A stretch of DNA of 64,000 bases from Sisyra terminalis (GCA_958496175.1 OY292274.1:29489482-29553481), one strand, 5' to 3'; counted from the stretch's first letter, positions 34,530-47,832 are shown. Notes: generated from the letters alone by a model not told the origin. Numbers and translations: made by a program.

Positions 34530-36840
34530 CTTTGTGGTTAATATGTCACGTAGAAAATAACAGAAATAGTTAAGAATGTCGCTTGTACAATTTATGATAG
34601 CCTAAACAGATGCTGTATTTGCGATACGTTTGACACATATATAGGAAATTAGGAAATAAAAAACAATAACCGTTAAAAAATTTACTCTTTTTACGGGCCG
34701 AAAGTTCATAAGACAGCAGTTTATATCAAAACTAGATTTATGGCAATTAAAGCTTTTAAAATCCAAGTAGTGCTTTTAAATACTCAATAAGATTTTATAG
34801 AAATCGTCAATGATTATTATCATTAAACTACTATAATGAAAATTGCAATGATATAATTCAATTATATTTGTTCCTGTTATATTTTTTTTTAAATAATTTT
34901 ACCATCACTTCTTATTGCAATACATTCTGAATTATGATGTAAATAAAGTAGGTATCTTCAAAATTATCTACTTAGAAAAATCAAAGTTGTCCAAGATATT
35001 TCAGGAAAATATCTGCATTCTAGATAAGATACTTTTTTAAAAAGTATCCAGAGTTACTTTAGATATAGTTATTTTAGTATTACTCCTCAAGAAAAGACAC
35101 ATTAATACTTTAGTTATCTTTAGTTATTTTTTAAGATACTTTTTAGTTACCTTGTATACTATGTATGTACTAAGATTCGTAACCTAACTAGGTCAAGTTA
35201 TTAGGTAATCAGATAATGTATTTCTTATCTTTATTAATTTAGGAACAAGTATAAATTAATTAATTTATTAACAAGTAAAAATTAATAGAGATCTAATCCC
35301 CAATAACTACAACATACTTTAAAAACGATAGAATTAATATAACATATTTGATTAATATAAGAAGTTTAATTTTATGAGCATAGAATTATACTTCAATCAG
35401 AAAGACGACAGAAAGTATCGAACCAGATTGAATAAAATATAAATAAATTAAATATGTATACTCCATAAGAAAATAGTTGTTCATTCTCCGCCCCTTCAAA
35501 AAAAAAAAACGTAAATCTTTCAAAAAACTTTATATCTATTTAATTATATATATTTTGATTTCTGGAAACGGCTCTAACGATAAGTTTGTATGTATATTTT
35601 TTTCTATGGAAAAACGCAATTTTTCACAAAATAAAATCTTAAAATATATTTATGCGTCATCCTTAACAAGTATATATTTTTACTATTTTTACTGCAATTG
35701 GTCAGTGTCTCTGCTAAAATATTCATAGATGTATATTTTTTATAAAAACTTTTAATTTTTAGAATCGTATTTACTTGAAAAGGAGTCTCAATAGACATTT
35801 TCGTTAAGGTTTACTTAAGATCAAAGGTTAAAAAGTTAATTAAATTGAATTTTGGCTCATTAATAGGTAATTTAATTAAAAATTTATTATTTTTTATAAC
35901 ACCTTTTATCGAATTGTGAATTAATTTTGCTAATTTTCACTTAAGCTTTTACGTATGTTTTTGTTCTGATAATTGTCTATTACAATAATAAATAATTGAT
36001 GACGTTTTTAGGTAAACTTTAAATAAATTTAAACGGGATATAATTATCTAATGGTCCAACTATAACCGACAAAACGTTAAATTATTGATATTCCGCTATA
36101 CGAGTATGTGGCAGAGTCAATACACAAAGCATAACACCAATATAAAACGTAATATTTACGTATTTGTAAACCAACTAGTATAGTCATAATGTCCAGAAAA
36201 GCCTTAAGAAAACGTTCAAGTTTAATCAAACTACACGTTGCCAGGACTCATTTCAAGAAAATATAGATGCAGGGGAGATAAGAAAATAATTGATTTTCAA
36301 TGTGAGCAGTAAACGAAACAATTTTGAGAAACTCTAATTTAAAAGATTCTAAAAAAGGAGGGTATCGATGTTTTCTGTTGTAAAGTGGATGATGGTCACT
36401 AAAATATTGAGATTTTATGATTTAAATGGGAAAATGTTTAGTAACATTTTGAACTTAAAATATTGTCTTTCGGGAAAACTCACGATTTTGCATACAAAAA
36501 GATTTAATAAATATTATTGAAATAGGGATTTAATTTCATAATAATATTTGTTAAAGTTTTAAAATATTTGTTTTTGAAATACATGTGAAGATAATATGTA
36601 TTTAGTTTCTAGATAGTACAAAGGTATTTGGTGACATTTATTAACAAATTCTTGTGCCTGTAATTTTGGAAATTAATTTTCTTGAAAATATTGCAAACAT
36701 TAAATCCGTGTCAGTGATGCATTGAATAGAGATGATGTCATTGTTTTTTTTCAGTTGTTTAAAATTATGGTACATTTCCCGAAACGTCTGAACACATTTT
36801 GATACTTTGTTGTCATTTTCGTAGTTTTATTTAGTTTCTT
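34530..36840. other. AT-rich block with AAGTATC-type inverted motifs
   Basis: No gene is recognised. Between 35010 and 35160 GATACTTTTTTAAAAAGTATC forms a near-perfect palindrome, and related AAGATACTTTTTAGTTACC occurs about 110 bases later. Patterns like this occur in some non-autonomous transposons, but no termini are definable here. The rest is AT-rich sequence. Confidence 0.4.
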
Positions 36841-36849
36841 CGGCGATGT

Positions 36850-36885
36850 ACTTGTTTACTTTGTTCATGTTTATGTTTACCTGGC
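36850..36885 (+). promoter_or_regulatory. Cluster of forkhead-type motifs
   Basis: Three forkhead-like motifs occur within 28 bases: TGTTTAC at 36853-36859, TGTTTAT at 36869-36875 and TGTTTAC at 36874-36880. The forkhead family binds TGTTTAC/T. The cluster sits in a slightly denser region without coding frames. Because the motif is AT-rich, chance occurrence in this composition is not negligible. Confidence 0.25.
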
Positions 36886-39090
36886 TTTTGTTGAATACAA
36901 ACTTACAATAGTGTACATTTATAAACATTTATATATCCCACATACACATGCATTTAAAATGTAAATCGTATCTTCCTTAGCTGAAGCAGTCGCTTGTCGG
37001 AATCGTTGAATGCACCTTGTTCTATTTTATGTCGTTTGCATATTTAATGTAGATCTGCTGTGTACTTGGCAAAATCGTGTTGTTTCATGAATTATTCTTC
37101 TTTGCATCATTCATTATTAGTTTAATTCAGCCCCATAATCCCAAATATGGAGATTTTATATACCACAAATGACCATAAGTAATGATTTTGCAATGAAACA
37201 TTTTTGTTTAATTTGAAATGGAAATTATTGTGTAAATTAATGCATTTTAGCGTGGATATATTTTTAAAGTGTTTTTATCTTTTTTCTCTTGTGAGCTGGA
37301 AGAAAAGCTTTATCTTGTCATTTTAAAGACATCGGAGAATAAACACGAGTCGTTTCAATTTTGATTAAAATATTCATTTTAATTAACTATACTAATGGGG
37401 ATTCGACAAAGATTGTACGCTAAAAATTTTGAATTCATAAAAAGTTTTTCTTTTTTTTTCTGTGCGAAGAGAAAATACCCCCCTAGAGGCGAACGCAGTG
37501 TTCTCTTTTTGCTGTTCACCACTCACTTTAACGTCAGATGGAAGTTTCATGTCAGAGTTTTAAATTGAATTAACGAGTATACTAGCAAGCAATGGCGATA
37601 TCTAAAAGTTAGAACTGTTATTTCAACATCCCTAATGAGAAACTGCGGGATTCATATGCTCTCAGGAAATCCTCGGCAACTTGTCAGCATCTCACCCGGT
37701 GTATGAATAGAAAACTACTTTAACTATTTCTCTATTTATCATCTTGCGTGCTCGTCAAACGCTCTTTATGTGCAAGAAATTTTAACGTACATTTTGTTAA
37801 CAAACCCTAGCTTTAATAAGTGAAATTTTTGCTAATATAAAATCATCCTCTATGCCATTTTGTACATATATAATTTTAGAGAAATTTTATCTGACTAGTT
37901 TCCTTTAAAACTTCTCTTTAATAAACAGTCAAAGTCAGCATGGAATATTATTTTACATGCGCTAGGAAATTGAAATTAGCTATGTTATATTAAAAAGATA
38001 TAAACGATTTAACGAAGTCTGTGTGTCGTAATCGTTATCATCATAGTGTCTACATATAAAATTCTTGGCAACATCTACAACTTTAAAATTAATTTAGAGT
38101 TATCAAGTCGCATCATTTTTAGGATGAATCACAAAAATTGTGCTTTTGATCGCCGTCTTACATTCTTTTGTAATGAAAAAAAAAATACGTCATGGAAATC
38201 ACGTATATTTTTCAATTTTATATTTTTGACCTATTTAAAAATATCTATATTAAACAACAAATGCAAAACGCTAAAGCCATTCCGTTGTTGTTTCTAACAC
38301 AACTATTGGTTCTGCACATATTCTTTTTATTAACTAATTCTTCTTATTAATTATGGATTTCCGTTATATGATGACAGTTATTTGATTAAAGGTAAACAAG
38401 AAAAGAGCGTGTATCTTAAATAACCAAAACAGTAATTTAGATAAAAAGTAAAATCCTTTATTCGTGCATTTTATTGGTGCAACAAAGTTTTAAAAAAAAT
38501 AACTTTTCCAACTAATTAAAATTAGTTCAAATTAAATATTATTTGTGCGTTTAGTATTTACCGACGTATAATTTTTTCTTATTTATAATTTTAAATTATA
38601 AAAATATTTTTTTTAACTTTCAATTGAAAATCATCTAATGGTTAATTACAAAAGTTTTATTCGATAAAGAAGTTTAAATATAAACCATAATAATTGCACG
38701 ATCAAATACTTTTTAAATTGAAATCCACATTAAAGCACTATTGAGGAAGTTTTACTGCAGCTTTTACAATTCGCAGACGCATTGAATACGATTTTAATAA
38801 GTAAACTTTCGTTTAAAAATTACTTATCACGATTCTTTTAGTTTAATAACATTAAAGAAAAAACAACTTGTATATTTACTTTTTCTTTAAACGAAACATA
38901 ACGTAACGAAACATTTCATAAAACTGGACAAATAAATTAAGTTAAAATATATTTTATTTACTTTCATGGTTTCTTACTTCAACAGGAAAAAAAACTTTAA
39001 ATTTGATTTTTTCGTTGACTTTGATCAATTATACTGTTCAAACAATATATAAAATATATTGTGGGATAATTTATCTAATATATTGATTGT
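36886..39090. other. Non-coding block with a denser island at 37480-37720
   Basis: The island 37480-37720 (for example CCCCCCTAGAGGCGAACGC and GGAAATCCTCGGCAACTTG) is non-repetitive and lacks an open frame. It is a candidate conserved non-coding element. The rest is AT-rich, with an open frame of 83 codons at 38046-38297 that resembles no family I know. Confidence 0.4.
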
Positions 39091-39900
39091 ACGAAAAGTA
39101 ATTTCGGTTTTTCCCAACAGAGGATTTAATTATATTTTTTCGTACCTACTTATAACTAAGCCGTATAAACATTGTATGTTTTGAGAGCAAATATAGCAAG
39201 GCCTGTATGTGAAAAAGTTCAGTTTATTCTACGCAGTAGTTTTTAGTTCGTGTCCTTTTAAATATGGAGATCAAAAACTAGCATTTCCTTAAATTTTTCT
39301 TTTTCAATGGTTAAGAGTTGTTCAATCCAGAAAAAAAATAACTGATGTGTATACAAAAAATGTATTGGCAGCACGCTGGTGTCAAAACTGGTTTGCAAAA
39401 TTTCGATTCGGTGATTTTGATGTCGAAGATGCACCACGGTCTAGAAGGCTGCTTGAAACTGATAAAGCACTTAATGAAATCATTAGTTAATCGGTAAGAG
39501 GTAAAATTTATCAAATTCAATTGTTTATGAGCAGTTGAATAACCTAAGTTTAATCTTCAAGCTCGATATATTGGTTCCCTATGTTATTATGGGGAGAAAT
39601 TTGACCTCATACAACTTTTGTCAATTGTCAAAAGTTTTTACAACTTGAAGGGAATAAACTGCCATATCTATCATATTCTACAGATTTGGCATCTTCGGTT
39701 TATTATCTGTTCCAGTTACTGCAGAATCCTTTACTTAAGTTGAGGAAGTCAAGAATTCTCCAGGCTCAGTTTTTGACCGAAAAAAACAAAAATTATTTGA
39801 AATTATTTGACTAATTGTCTCAAATACCTATTTTGATTGCCAAGCAAATATCCTCAATGGTCAACTAGTAGTATTGGATTGCTCCGTAACTACTATGTGA
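39091..39900 (+). mobile_element. Mariner element relic (truncated at the right end)
   Basis: The left boundary is approximate. TACGAAAAGTAATTTCGG at about 39090 looks like a mariner terminal repeat, since many mariners end in a sequence like TACGAAAAGTAATTT. I cannot find its inverted partner near 39900, so the right end appears lost. The body contains two recognisable transposase segments separated by degraded sequence, with a frameshift or deletion between them. Confidence 0.6.
39264..39810 (+). pseudogene. Mariner transposase pseudogene
   Basis: From ATG at 39264 (MEIKN) the frame is soon broken by stops. At 39369-39490 another frame reads AARWCQNWFAKFRFGDFD followed by VEDAPRSRRLLETDK. 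This matches the mariner N-terminal helix-turn-helix region, whose hallmark is W-F-x-x-F-x-x-G-x-F, then D-x-P-R-S-G-R-P. At 39657-39800 LPYLSYSTDLASSVYYLF, then LLQNPLL, corresponds to the PPYSPDLAPSDYHLF segment holding the third catalytic Asp. The central catalytic core is missing or unreadable. It is inactive, with several stops and frameshifts. Confidence 0.75.
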
Positions 39901-40864
39901 TAAATCTTTTCATGAGGTGATATATCAAAAATACATTTTTTTTAGCTTTTGTTCAAATTTATGTTTAAGGTCTACTTCCCTAAATTAAATTTGATCACAG
40001 TATATTTTATATATTGTTTAAATAAGAAATGCTTCGTTAATTATACGTCGGTTTCGAAAAAAAGGAAAAATTCATTTTTGATTCAGTGCCCTTCAAATTT
40101 GGGCAGTCACCTGGCTTTTCTGCCTCTTTATCCGCCCTGCGTATAGATTGTAATTTACAATACTTTTAGAGTATGAAAAATTAATTTAAATTAATAAAAC
40201 AATGTTATTTAAATAAAAAAAAAAAACTTTTCCTTTTTTCCAGATTATTCGAAATAATCTTCATCATTGAGAATCAAAGAGATTATTTTTATGCGAAGAT
40301 TACTTCATCATTTAATTTGTTTATAATTTTTGTTAACAATTCTTTAAAATGCAACATATATTTTCTTGGTCCATTTGTTAGAAAATATAATTAAATTTAT
40401 GGATATTTTGTAAATAAATAATTTATTGTGATAGTACCGCCTGACAACGATAGGAATACCTACGTAATCAACCAACTATTGCATAGTACCCACTGTAAAT
40501 AAAAATGTAAATGTTTCGAATATGTATGCTGTAAACACATATACATCACATTGGGATGAATTGTCCACATAAGAGACGAATGAGTCTCATGGCGCTGTCA
40601 ATTTAAATTTGAGCCACAAAAGCTTATGTTTACTTCATTCATTTACAATTTTCACATCAATTTCAATAAAGTCCTCGATAATAAAGCATTTCTCTAATTA
40701 AATGATATACTACGTGAAAGATTTATAAAAGAGCTTTTCATCATGATTTTGTTTATTTTCCGTTTAAATAAGAATTTTTTCCCTATATTATTACAAACTG
40801 TCTTTTCAATAATGGAATAACGTTAATTATCGTGAAATTAATACGCCTGTTTATTGACGGTATG
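39901..40864. other. AT-rich non-coding sequence
   Basis: No gene is recognised between the mariner and LINE relics. A small stem (GATTATT-CGA-AATAATC, about 40241-40257) is present. The 65-codon frame at 39949-40146 lacks motifs. Confidence 0.55.
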
Positions 40865-41003
40865 AAGTACTGGAGGTTCATTTCAATGAAAATGCCCGTA
40901 GGCTTGAGGCAGGGCATTGAATCTAAAGGATTCAATATCCTGTATATAGTATATAATTTACCATCAGCTATCAAAACATTAATAACAAAATTGATATTTT
41001 CCT
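40865..41003 (+). pseudogene. LINE reverse transcriptase fragment
   Basis: The plus-strand frame reads KYWRFISMKMPVGLRQG, IESKGFNILYIVYNLPS and AIKTLITKL without a stop. This parallels the non-LTR reverse transcriptase block GVPQGSxLGPxLFNIYINDLP, the segment just before the catalytic YADD. VGLRQG replaces GVPQG and NILYIVYNLPSAI replaces NIYINDLPSAI. The following FADD motif is not readable. Jockey-, I- or R1-like clades share this block, so no clade is assigned. The fragment is about 46 residues of a protein normally near 900. Confidence 0.5.
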
Positions 41004-42869
41004 TTCACTAATGAAAATTAAAAATTTAACTGAAATGACAATATATTGGAAATTTATAATAACATTTTGCATTAAATTCATATTGCTGATTTTTTTAAAT
41101 TTTATTATAATTTAAATAAATTAAATGTAAACTAGAAGTTGGTCGTGTTTGAAAAACGTGAGGGTTCGATAAAACCATCTCTAAGGAATTACTGGAGCGT
41201 TATTTAAATCTTTTGTAGTATCATCTTTGTGAGTCCAATAGTAATCAAATTAAATTTTCATCACAAGCAATATGAAGAAGGGGATTTTATAAAGAAAGAC
41301 CTTTGTATAAGCGCCATTTGAAACATCTAAACCAAGATATACAATATATGGCTGCCAATAGACGTTCCATGTATATACAAATGATCTTTTTTAATATTAT
41401 TCCATTTCTAATGAAATCAAAAATAAAAATGAAAAATATTTCAATTTGATTTACTAAATTAAAGAATTGAGTTTTAGAACATAAAAATTTTTTGCCAAAA
41501 ATTGAAAGATCACATATAAGTTTTATAACAAAACTGTTTTTGGTTTTCTTGTTCTTGTAGTGTTGTAAGTTATAACAATACATTTTTTTTAATCTACCAC
41601 CGAAAACAAGCCACAATTCCCGAGCAACCGCGTGATGTCACCTTGTTAATTTATAATCATTATTATATGTTAGTGATACACTGATTCGTTTTCATGTAGT
41701 AAAACTTGTAACTATCATCAACATATTAATAACTTTTACAGAAAAGTCAAATATAAAAGTAATCGTTCTTATTTTGCACTATCTTGCACAAATAATATAA
41801 AAACAACACCCCAAAAAGTGTTTTTGAATATGCTACAAAATGTTAAGCGTCGAAAACAATGGTTGCAAGCCGTGTGTCGAATAAAACCTAAAACAACATA
41901 ATTTTTGCCATGAGGATCATTTCAATATAAGGAACATTAAATTAAACAGTTGTAAATCATCAATTTATACATAAGAAATCGTTTGTTCTGACTGACAGAT
42001 AGATCAACGCACAGCTTAAGACACTGGCCTAAGAGATGTGAAATTTAAAGGATATATTACTTTTATGGTGTAGGAATCCAATAAGAAAGGATTAATGAAA
42101 ATTCTTTCCCTAAAAGGTTGAAAAGGAGTCACAAAGTCAACATAGGATAACATGCTGTCTGATCAACAATAGAAATTTCAAATTTAGTCACTTAAATACT
42201 GCTAAACTCGAAACATTAAACGATTTTAAAAATGGAATAACTTTTTCGAATTGAATTTATACTTTGAAAGAGTACTTCTTTATATTAAGGTATTTTAATT
42301 GTGTACTTTTTTAAATGCTGCATCTTAACCAATTATCAAATAACATAGATATTGATTCAAAAAGTACAAGAACAAGAAAGATATGTAAATATTATTGAAT
42401 TTTTACTCTATAGAAGTTAGTTAACAAACAATTTATTTAAAAATGCGACTAAACCCTTCGAGCACATGTATATTCTATACACTAATAGAAATATTCCAAT
42501 CATATTTTACGTCTAAATGTAATTCGTCGAGCGAAGCAAAAAGGTGACGGCTAGTAGTTTATACGAGTAGAAATGTATAAATTCAATACTGACTTTTAAA
42601 TAAATACCATATTTCGAAGATACTCCGAATCGTATTCAGTAAATACTTAATTAATTGATTTATACGCAGTTGTTAAATGGTCTGGATTCTATTGCAATCC
42701 CTTATCAAATTATTAGATGCACTTAAGATTTTTTTCAATTTGTTGTATTCTACTAAATTAAATTTAATACTACTTACTTTTTACATTATTAAAGGTAGTA
42801 AAGATTTTTAGGAAATATAATTTCTAAAAAAGGGTATAGTCTTAATTATTACTTCAATTACCCTACTAT
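41004..42869. other. AT-rich non-coding sequence
   Basis: No gene is recognised. A minus-strand frame of 109 codons (41287-41616) is rich in Phe, Ile and Lys, as expected from AT-rich noise, and has no motif. A slightly denser spot at about 42520-42560 has no identifiable content. Confidence 0.55.
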
Positions 42870-43233
42870 GGGGAGAAAAGTGGTTAAATACGTGATCACA
42901 TCTGAAAAATAGCGTTTAGAAAAAAATATTCATAATAGAATCACAATCCACAAATGTAGTGGACATTATTGTCCTACATATACAGCACGCTGCAAATGAT
43001 AGAAGCTATAATTGCAGTAAAAAGGCTTTCAATTAAATATTAAACAATTAAGTTCGCCATAATTAACAAGATATTTAAAATGATAGTAAAAGTTATTTTT
43101 CAGTATTGATAATAAATGCAATAAATTACATTTTATAGGAAAGTTAAATCCAAACAAAAATTTAAGCACAAATTAAATTATTTCATATTTTATACAAAAT
43201 CTATAGTTCGTCTTTTAATATGGCCAGGGATTG
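42870..43233 (+). mobile_element. Tc1-like element end, second copy (left part missing)
   Basis: This segment aligns with the reverse complement of 31278-31700. Conserved blocks in order are ATCCACAAAT, ATTGTCCTACA, AGGCTTTCAATTAAATATTAAAC, AATTAA(C/G)AAGAT, then AGGAAAGTTAA, TTTTATACAAAAT and CTATAGT. It ends in ATATGGCCAGGGATTG, followed by TA. About 26 extra bases interrupt the coding part relative to the first copy. The other terminus, expected a few hundred bases to the left, is not found. The transposase remnant ends SKKAFN-stop. Confidence 0.7.
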
Positions 43234-43458
43234 TATATGTAATTTAATCTAAATATCATTTTTGAGAAAATCGGTAATTATTAATACTATATATTCCCAC
43301 TAGCTATATTGTCAGAGTTATCTTTTATTAACTCTTTATAGCACAATGTTCACTCAGTAAAATTAGATTTCAAAAACAATTTTTTTCACTTAAATTGGGA
43401 TAATATTTTACAATATACAAGTAAAAACACATTATCCTGTTCTGATGTAAAGTTCCTT

Positions 43459-43524
43459 TAACATATCGACGTCACTAATATGACAACCAATCATAGCACG
43501 TTTATAGTCAAGTGATTTTTTCTT
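43459..43524 (-). repeat. Dispersed repeat R2, copy B
   Basis: The reverse complement matches 3233-3300 across a core containing ACTATAAACG, ATGATTGGT and GTGACGTCGATATGTTA. It keeps the TGACGTC motif, while the E-box has changed from CACGTG to CACTTG. A third possible copy at about 47975-48020 shares CAATAATAACACGTTTATAG only. Confidence 0.6.
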
Positions 43525-46172
43525 AAATTTATCACTTTTAAATTGATTTTAACTAATAGGAAACACTTTTTTTTTTAATTTTTATGTGCCGAATATTAAA
43601 ATAATTTATAATTCAGCCTTAAAGTATATGAAAATATTCAATTACCTTTCTTTTTCAAAAGCCTAATTGGTGTTTTAGGACATACATTTTTTGTATCGTT
43701 ATATAGGGCAATTCAATTTGAATAATTTTTTAACCTTTTTAACGATTATTACATAAATAATATCACAACATAAAACAAATCTTTGTTAACCAACTTTTTT
43801 TGTAAATAAAACAGAAGAAAAAGCATATCAAATATTTTTCGAATGTCGTAAAATATTGAAATCTTTTTATTGATATCAGACCAAATTTCGCCATACTACT
43901 TTTTTATCACACACAAAATGTTTATGCGTCTTCTGAAATAAATTTTACGATTTTTGTCGAAGCTATAAAAACTTTGTGATTTTTTTTTTCTCTCAACGGG
44001 GAGACATGACTGAAGGACGACAAAAGTTCTATACTTGTCTGTCAATATTATTAAAATATTACTCCTATCTTATTGAAAAGCGATGAATACCGCCTATCTG
44101 GCTACCTATTGGGCTACTGTAATCTATTAATCAGAGTACTATGTTCCTAAAGGAGGTGTGTGGTTTAGAAGGAGGCTGACAATATTGTGTTGGTAAATAG
44201 GGATGACAGAGATATCATCAGAGCTCGAGATATCATTCATACGCAGATCAGCAGCCCACATATCCATTGAAATGAACTAATTGCGATTATGTTTCCCGTT
44301 CCCTCTGCATCTGAAACTCTCTACGTAATTGAAACTGTAGTTCGCTCCAACGAATCATTTAATTTCATTATGCCACTGTGCATCAATGGTTTGATGCAAA
44401 AGTCACGTAATCAACGGGAAAATGTAGCATAAAAAATCACCCATCATCTCTACCCGTTTCCATCTACAACACCATCCCTATTGACATTCCTACACAAATT
44501 GTATTTATATTACTATTATCAACATTTGTCTTTTGTGCGGATAATATTAAAATCCATACGGTACCAATATTAGCAAAAAAAAAGACAAAGTCTAGACACA
44601 TTTTTACATTTCTCAATAAGTACAGTTTCTATCACTTTCTTTTCGTATCATTTTATTGCTCACAAATGAAACCAATATTCAACTTTATTCTTATCAATTC
44701 TGTTTATGTTTCGTAGACATATTTATTAGAGACATAATTGATTTTTTCATTATTCAAAAGCCAGTCATAATGTTTTGCGAGGCCAAATAAGTACAGTCTT
44801 ATAGAAACAAATTAATAATTTTTTGTCGTAAGTCGCAAATTAGTTTAGTTATTAATTTTGAACCGCAAATTTTTAATTACACGAATCCATAACAGGCAAA
44901 CGTTATCTCTTGTTCGAACTTATCCAAATATTAATTTGATGTTTTTCCGTTGTGGTCCCATTTTGGATTTTTAAAAATTAATTTCATTATTTCATTTTTT
45001 ATAAATTTTCATTACGTTCATTACAAAATTCTTTAATATTCCAAAGAACAAAGATAGTAGTGTTGAAAGAATGAAGAAAATTTCTTCTTTCATACATGTG
45101 TCAATCAAAAACAATTTTGACTTTCTTGTTAATTAATCATTGCAATAAATATTCAATCTCATTTTCATCAGACATTGGACTTTTTTTCAATAACTCACGT
45201 AGTTTTACTTTTAAAATAGAGAATTTTATCGAAAAATAAACGTTATGGTTATTTTTATTGACCTTATTTTTTAGAATATTGAAATCACAAAAATGCATTA
45301 AATGATTTTCTGCTAAAATTATGGACAGCAAATTCTACTAGATACATGTTTTTACTTGATTTTTTTTAGTACAAAACTATTTTCAGCTATTCTAGGTACA
45401 AGCCCTTGTGGGCTACATTTTTATTGTACACATTTGGTACACAGAACTTGAAAAAATAGGAGTTTGCAAGAAATAAGTGTAACATTATTACCGATCAATA
45501 TCAGTGAGGTTACAAGTATATGGTTATGAAAAATCTTAAATAATTCAATGTAAAATTCATTTACGAACGCTTTTGAGCTAGTGATAATTGTCAAAATCCT
45601 TAAAAAAAATGGAAAACTTTACCTAATTTACCAATTTTTAAATTTTTCACTAAAATTTACTAATCATACCGTTTGATATGAAATAATTCATTTTTATTTA
45701 TTCACATATTAAGTCTAAGAGCTTTCCTAAAATTTGTGACATCAACATGAGTGGAAACTGCAGAATGCCCGGCGGTCAGGGAAGTCCGAAAACTTGAGAA
45801 TTTTTGAAAAAAAAAATTCTTCATAACTTACACATCTAAGAATCAGTGCGTAGCGTTCTAAGAAACTAAGGTATTTTTAATTTTTTTTTATGACTGGGGG
45901 GGCTATATATAAAAAATAAGCACATATTTATAATCATTTGTAATTTTTTTCATTCCACTCTAACTCAAAAAACTAAAATAATAATGATAGATTAGAAATT
46001 GCCGACTAATACAAAAAAAACACTAAGAAATAGTTAAATCATTCGACCGTTGGGGGACTCCTATAAGATATTAAGGAGGCAGATCTAGGTTTTCCATCTC
46101 ATCCAGACGTTCTTATGTAGAATTTGTTTTTCACAATACATAAAAAAAATAATTACAAATATTTTTTCCCAT
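43525..46172. other. Non-coding block with a denser island at 44100-44480
   Basis: The island 44100-44480 is the longest comparatively GC-rich, non-repetitive stretch of this half of the window. It has no long frame and includes several ATATCAT repeats near 44210-44240. It is a candidate regulatory or conserved non-coding element. A patch at 45760-45790 (GAATGCCCGGCGGTCAGGG) is also denser. No gene is recognised. Confidence 0.4.
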
Positions 46173-46221
46173 GAAAGAAAGATAGATAGAAAGAAAGAAA
46201 GAAGATAGATAGAAAGAAGAT
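46173..46221 (+). repeat. GAAA/GATA microsatellite
   Basis: Tandem GAAA and GATA tetranucleotides alternate over about 50 bases. The minus-strand 67-codon frame spanning it (LLSIYLLSFFLSIFLS) is a translation of the repeat, not a protein. Confidence 0.9.
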
Positions 46222-47832
46222 ATTTAAAGAAAATATGACTTAATATTGAGAAACATGTGGGATTCAGTAAATTTGCGAGCTTAAACAAAGTTTTGCCGTA
46301 ACTACAACAGTTCGTTATTGGATCATTTGAATTAAAAACGGATCATTAGTCAGTGACATAATGCTCCGATTGGACGAAGGGATTTAAAAAATATGAATTT
46401 TTCGAAAAATTTAGAATATTAAAACTCAATGTCGATATTCTATCTAAATTTTATTCACATTTGGAAAAAGCACAACTAAAAAATGCTTCATCCATCGGTA
46501 GACATAGGTTATAACTTTATAAGATATTGAATAAGTGAAAAAAAAACAAATTGATTGGTAAAGCCGTTCTCAAGTTACAGTGATCAGCAACTTCGAAAAC
46601 ATTGTTTCGTGAAAAACGCGTCTAAAGTTATGAGTTATATGCATTAGAGACGGCTCCATTCAAAGTTATTTTTCTCCATAAATAACAGTTCGATTTGTCT
46701 GAAATTTTCTGACAATACTTTTGAAATAGTGTACTTTTAGAAAATGTTAAAAATTTAATTTTTGCAAAACTTTAACTGGGTTGGCCCTCTTACGAACAAT
46801 ATCGAATTATTTGAAATTAAAAGATAAAATTAACTTTATATGTCAATATTTAAAAAAATTAAATATTAAAAAAAATCCATGATGTTTAGTTCTATCAAAT
46901 ATTCTATCCCTTAAGATTAATACTAGAGCTATATTTAAATATTACTTGTAACTATATTGTTTTAATTAAAAAGACGAATCCTGAAACACTAGCATTCTTA
47001 CAAATTTTCTCTATATCAAGGAAGTTTAAGAAAAAAGTTTAATATTTATATTATTGTTAAGATCAATATTTATTATATTACTGTACAAAATATTAAAGGT
47101 AGGCATCCTTTTTATATTAACTTTTTTCTTTTTAATTTAACAATGGTAACTTATTCATTTCTTTCAACAAATATTTGGTCCAAATGCCAATACATTGTTT
47201 GTTTTCATTAATTTTCTGTGTAGTTGACAACGGTTTTAAATAGAATATTTTATCTGATTTATCACATTTAATGCGTTAAGGCGGTTTGTTCTTGATTAAA
47301 TACATACGAAAGCACATCGGCTTATACATACAAGGTTTAGGCACATCGTTAATACAAACGAATGGGCGTTTCTATTAAACTCTTGTTACATTATTTGATG
47401 TAATGCCAATTTATATTGTACGTAGACTAGTCCGTCATTTGCCGTAACATCAATGGTCATATTTCATTTTGTTATAGTCACGAAACATGAGACTGCATGT
47501 CATTTTATCAAACAGTTTTTTTGAACGATAGTAATTTACTTGATTTTTGATTACTTTTTTTTTTCAATCAGTAACTACATTTGTGCATTCAATCACATTT
47601 TGAAAGCAGTCAATCGCAAACCAATAATGTTTTTATTGGTGATATATGATATATTTGAACAAATCTAGATGTAAAAGAGTTTTATAATATTTTTTTTTAA
47701 TTTTAATATCCTTGTGTTTTAATGTTTCAAATTGGAAAACTTGTATTTTAAATTATGTTATTTTCATAGGAGTTTTTTTTTTGAACTAAAAAATAAAACC
47801 ATTTTTTTCCTAATGATTTTTATTTGATTATT
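46222..47832. other. AT-rich non-coding sequence
   Basis: Positions about 46560-46720 resemble repetitive DNA in style (TTTCGTGAAAAACGCG, then TAAAGTTATGAG), but no second copy exists in the window. A slightly denser stretch at 47270-47520 has no recognised content. Confidence 0.45.

Noticed and set aside
34990..35170. Non-autonomous transposon with AAGTATC palindromes
   Set aside because: Palindrome present but no definable termini or target duplication.
39311..39520. Minus-strand frame of 69 codons
   Set aside because: Antisense shadow of the mariner transposase relic on the plus strand.
40783..40974. Minus-strand frame of 63 codons
   Set aside because: Antisense to the LINE reverse transcriptase fragment, which has the recognisable motif.
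41287..41616. Minus-strand open frame of 109 codons
   Set aside because: Composition dominated by Phe, Ile, Lys and Asn as expected from AT-rich noise; no motif.
46173..46221. CRISPR-like or structured array
   Set aside because: Simple tetranucleotide microsatellite with no spacers; no CRISPR array exists in the window.
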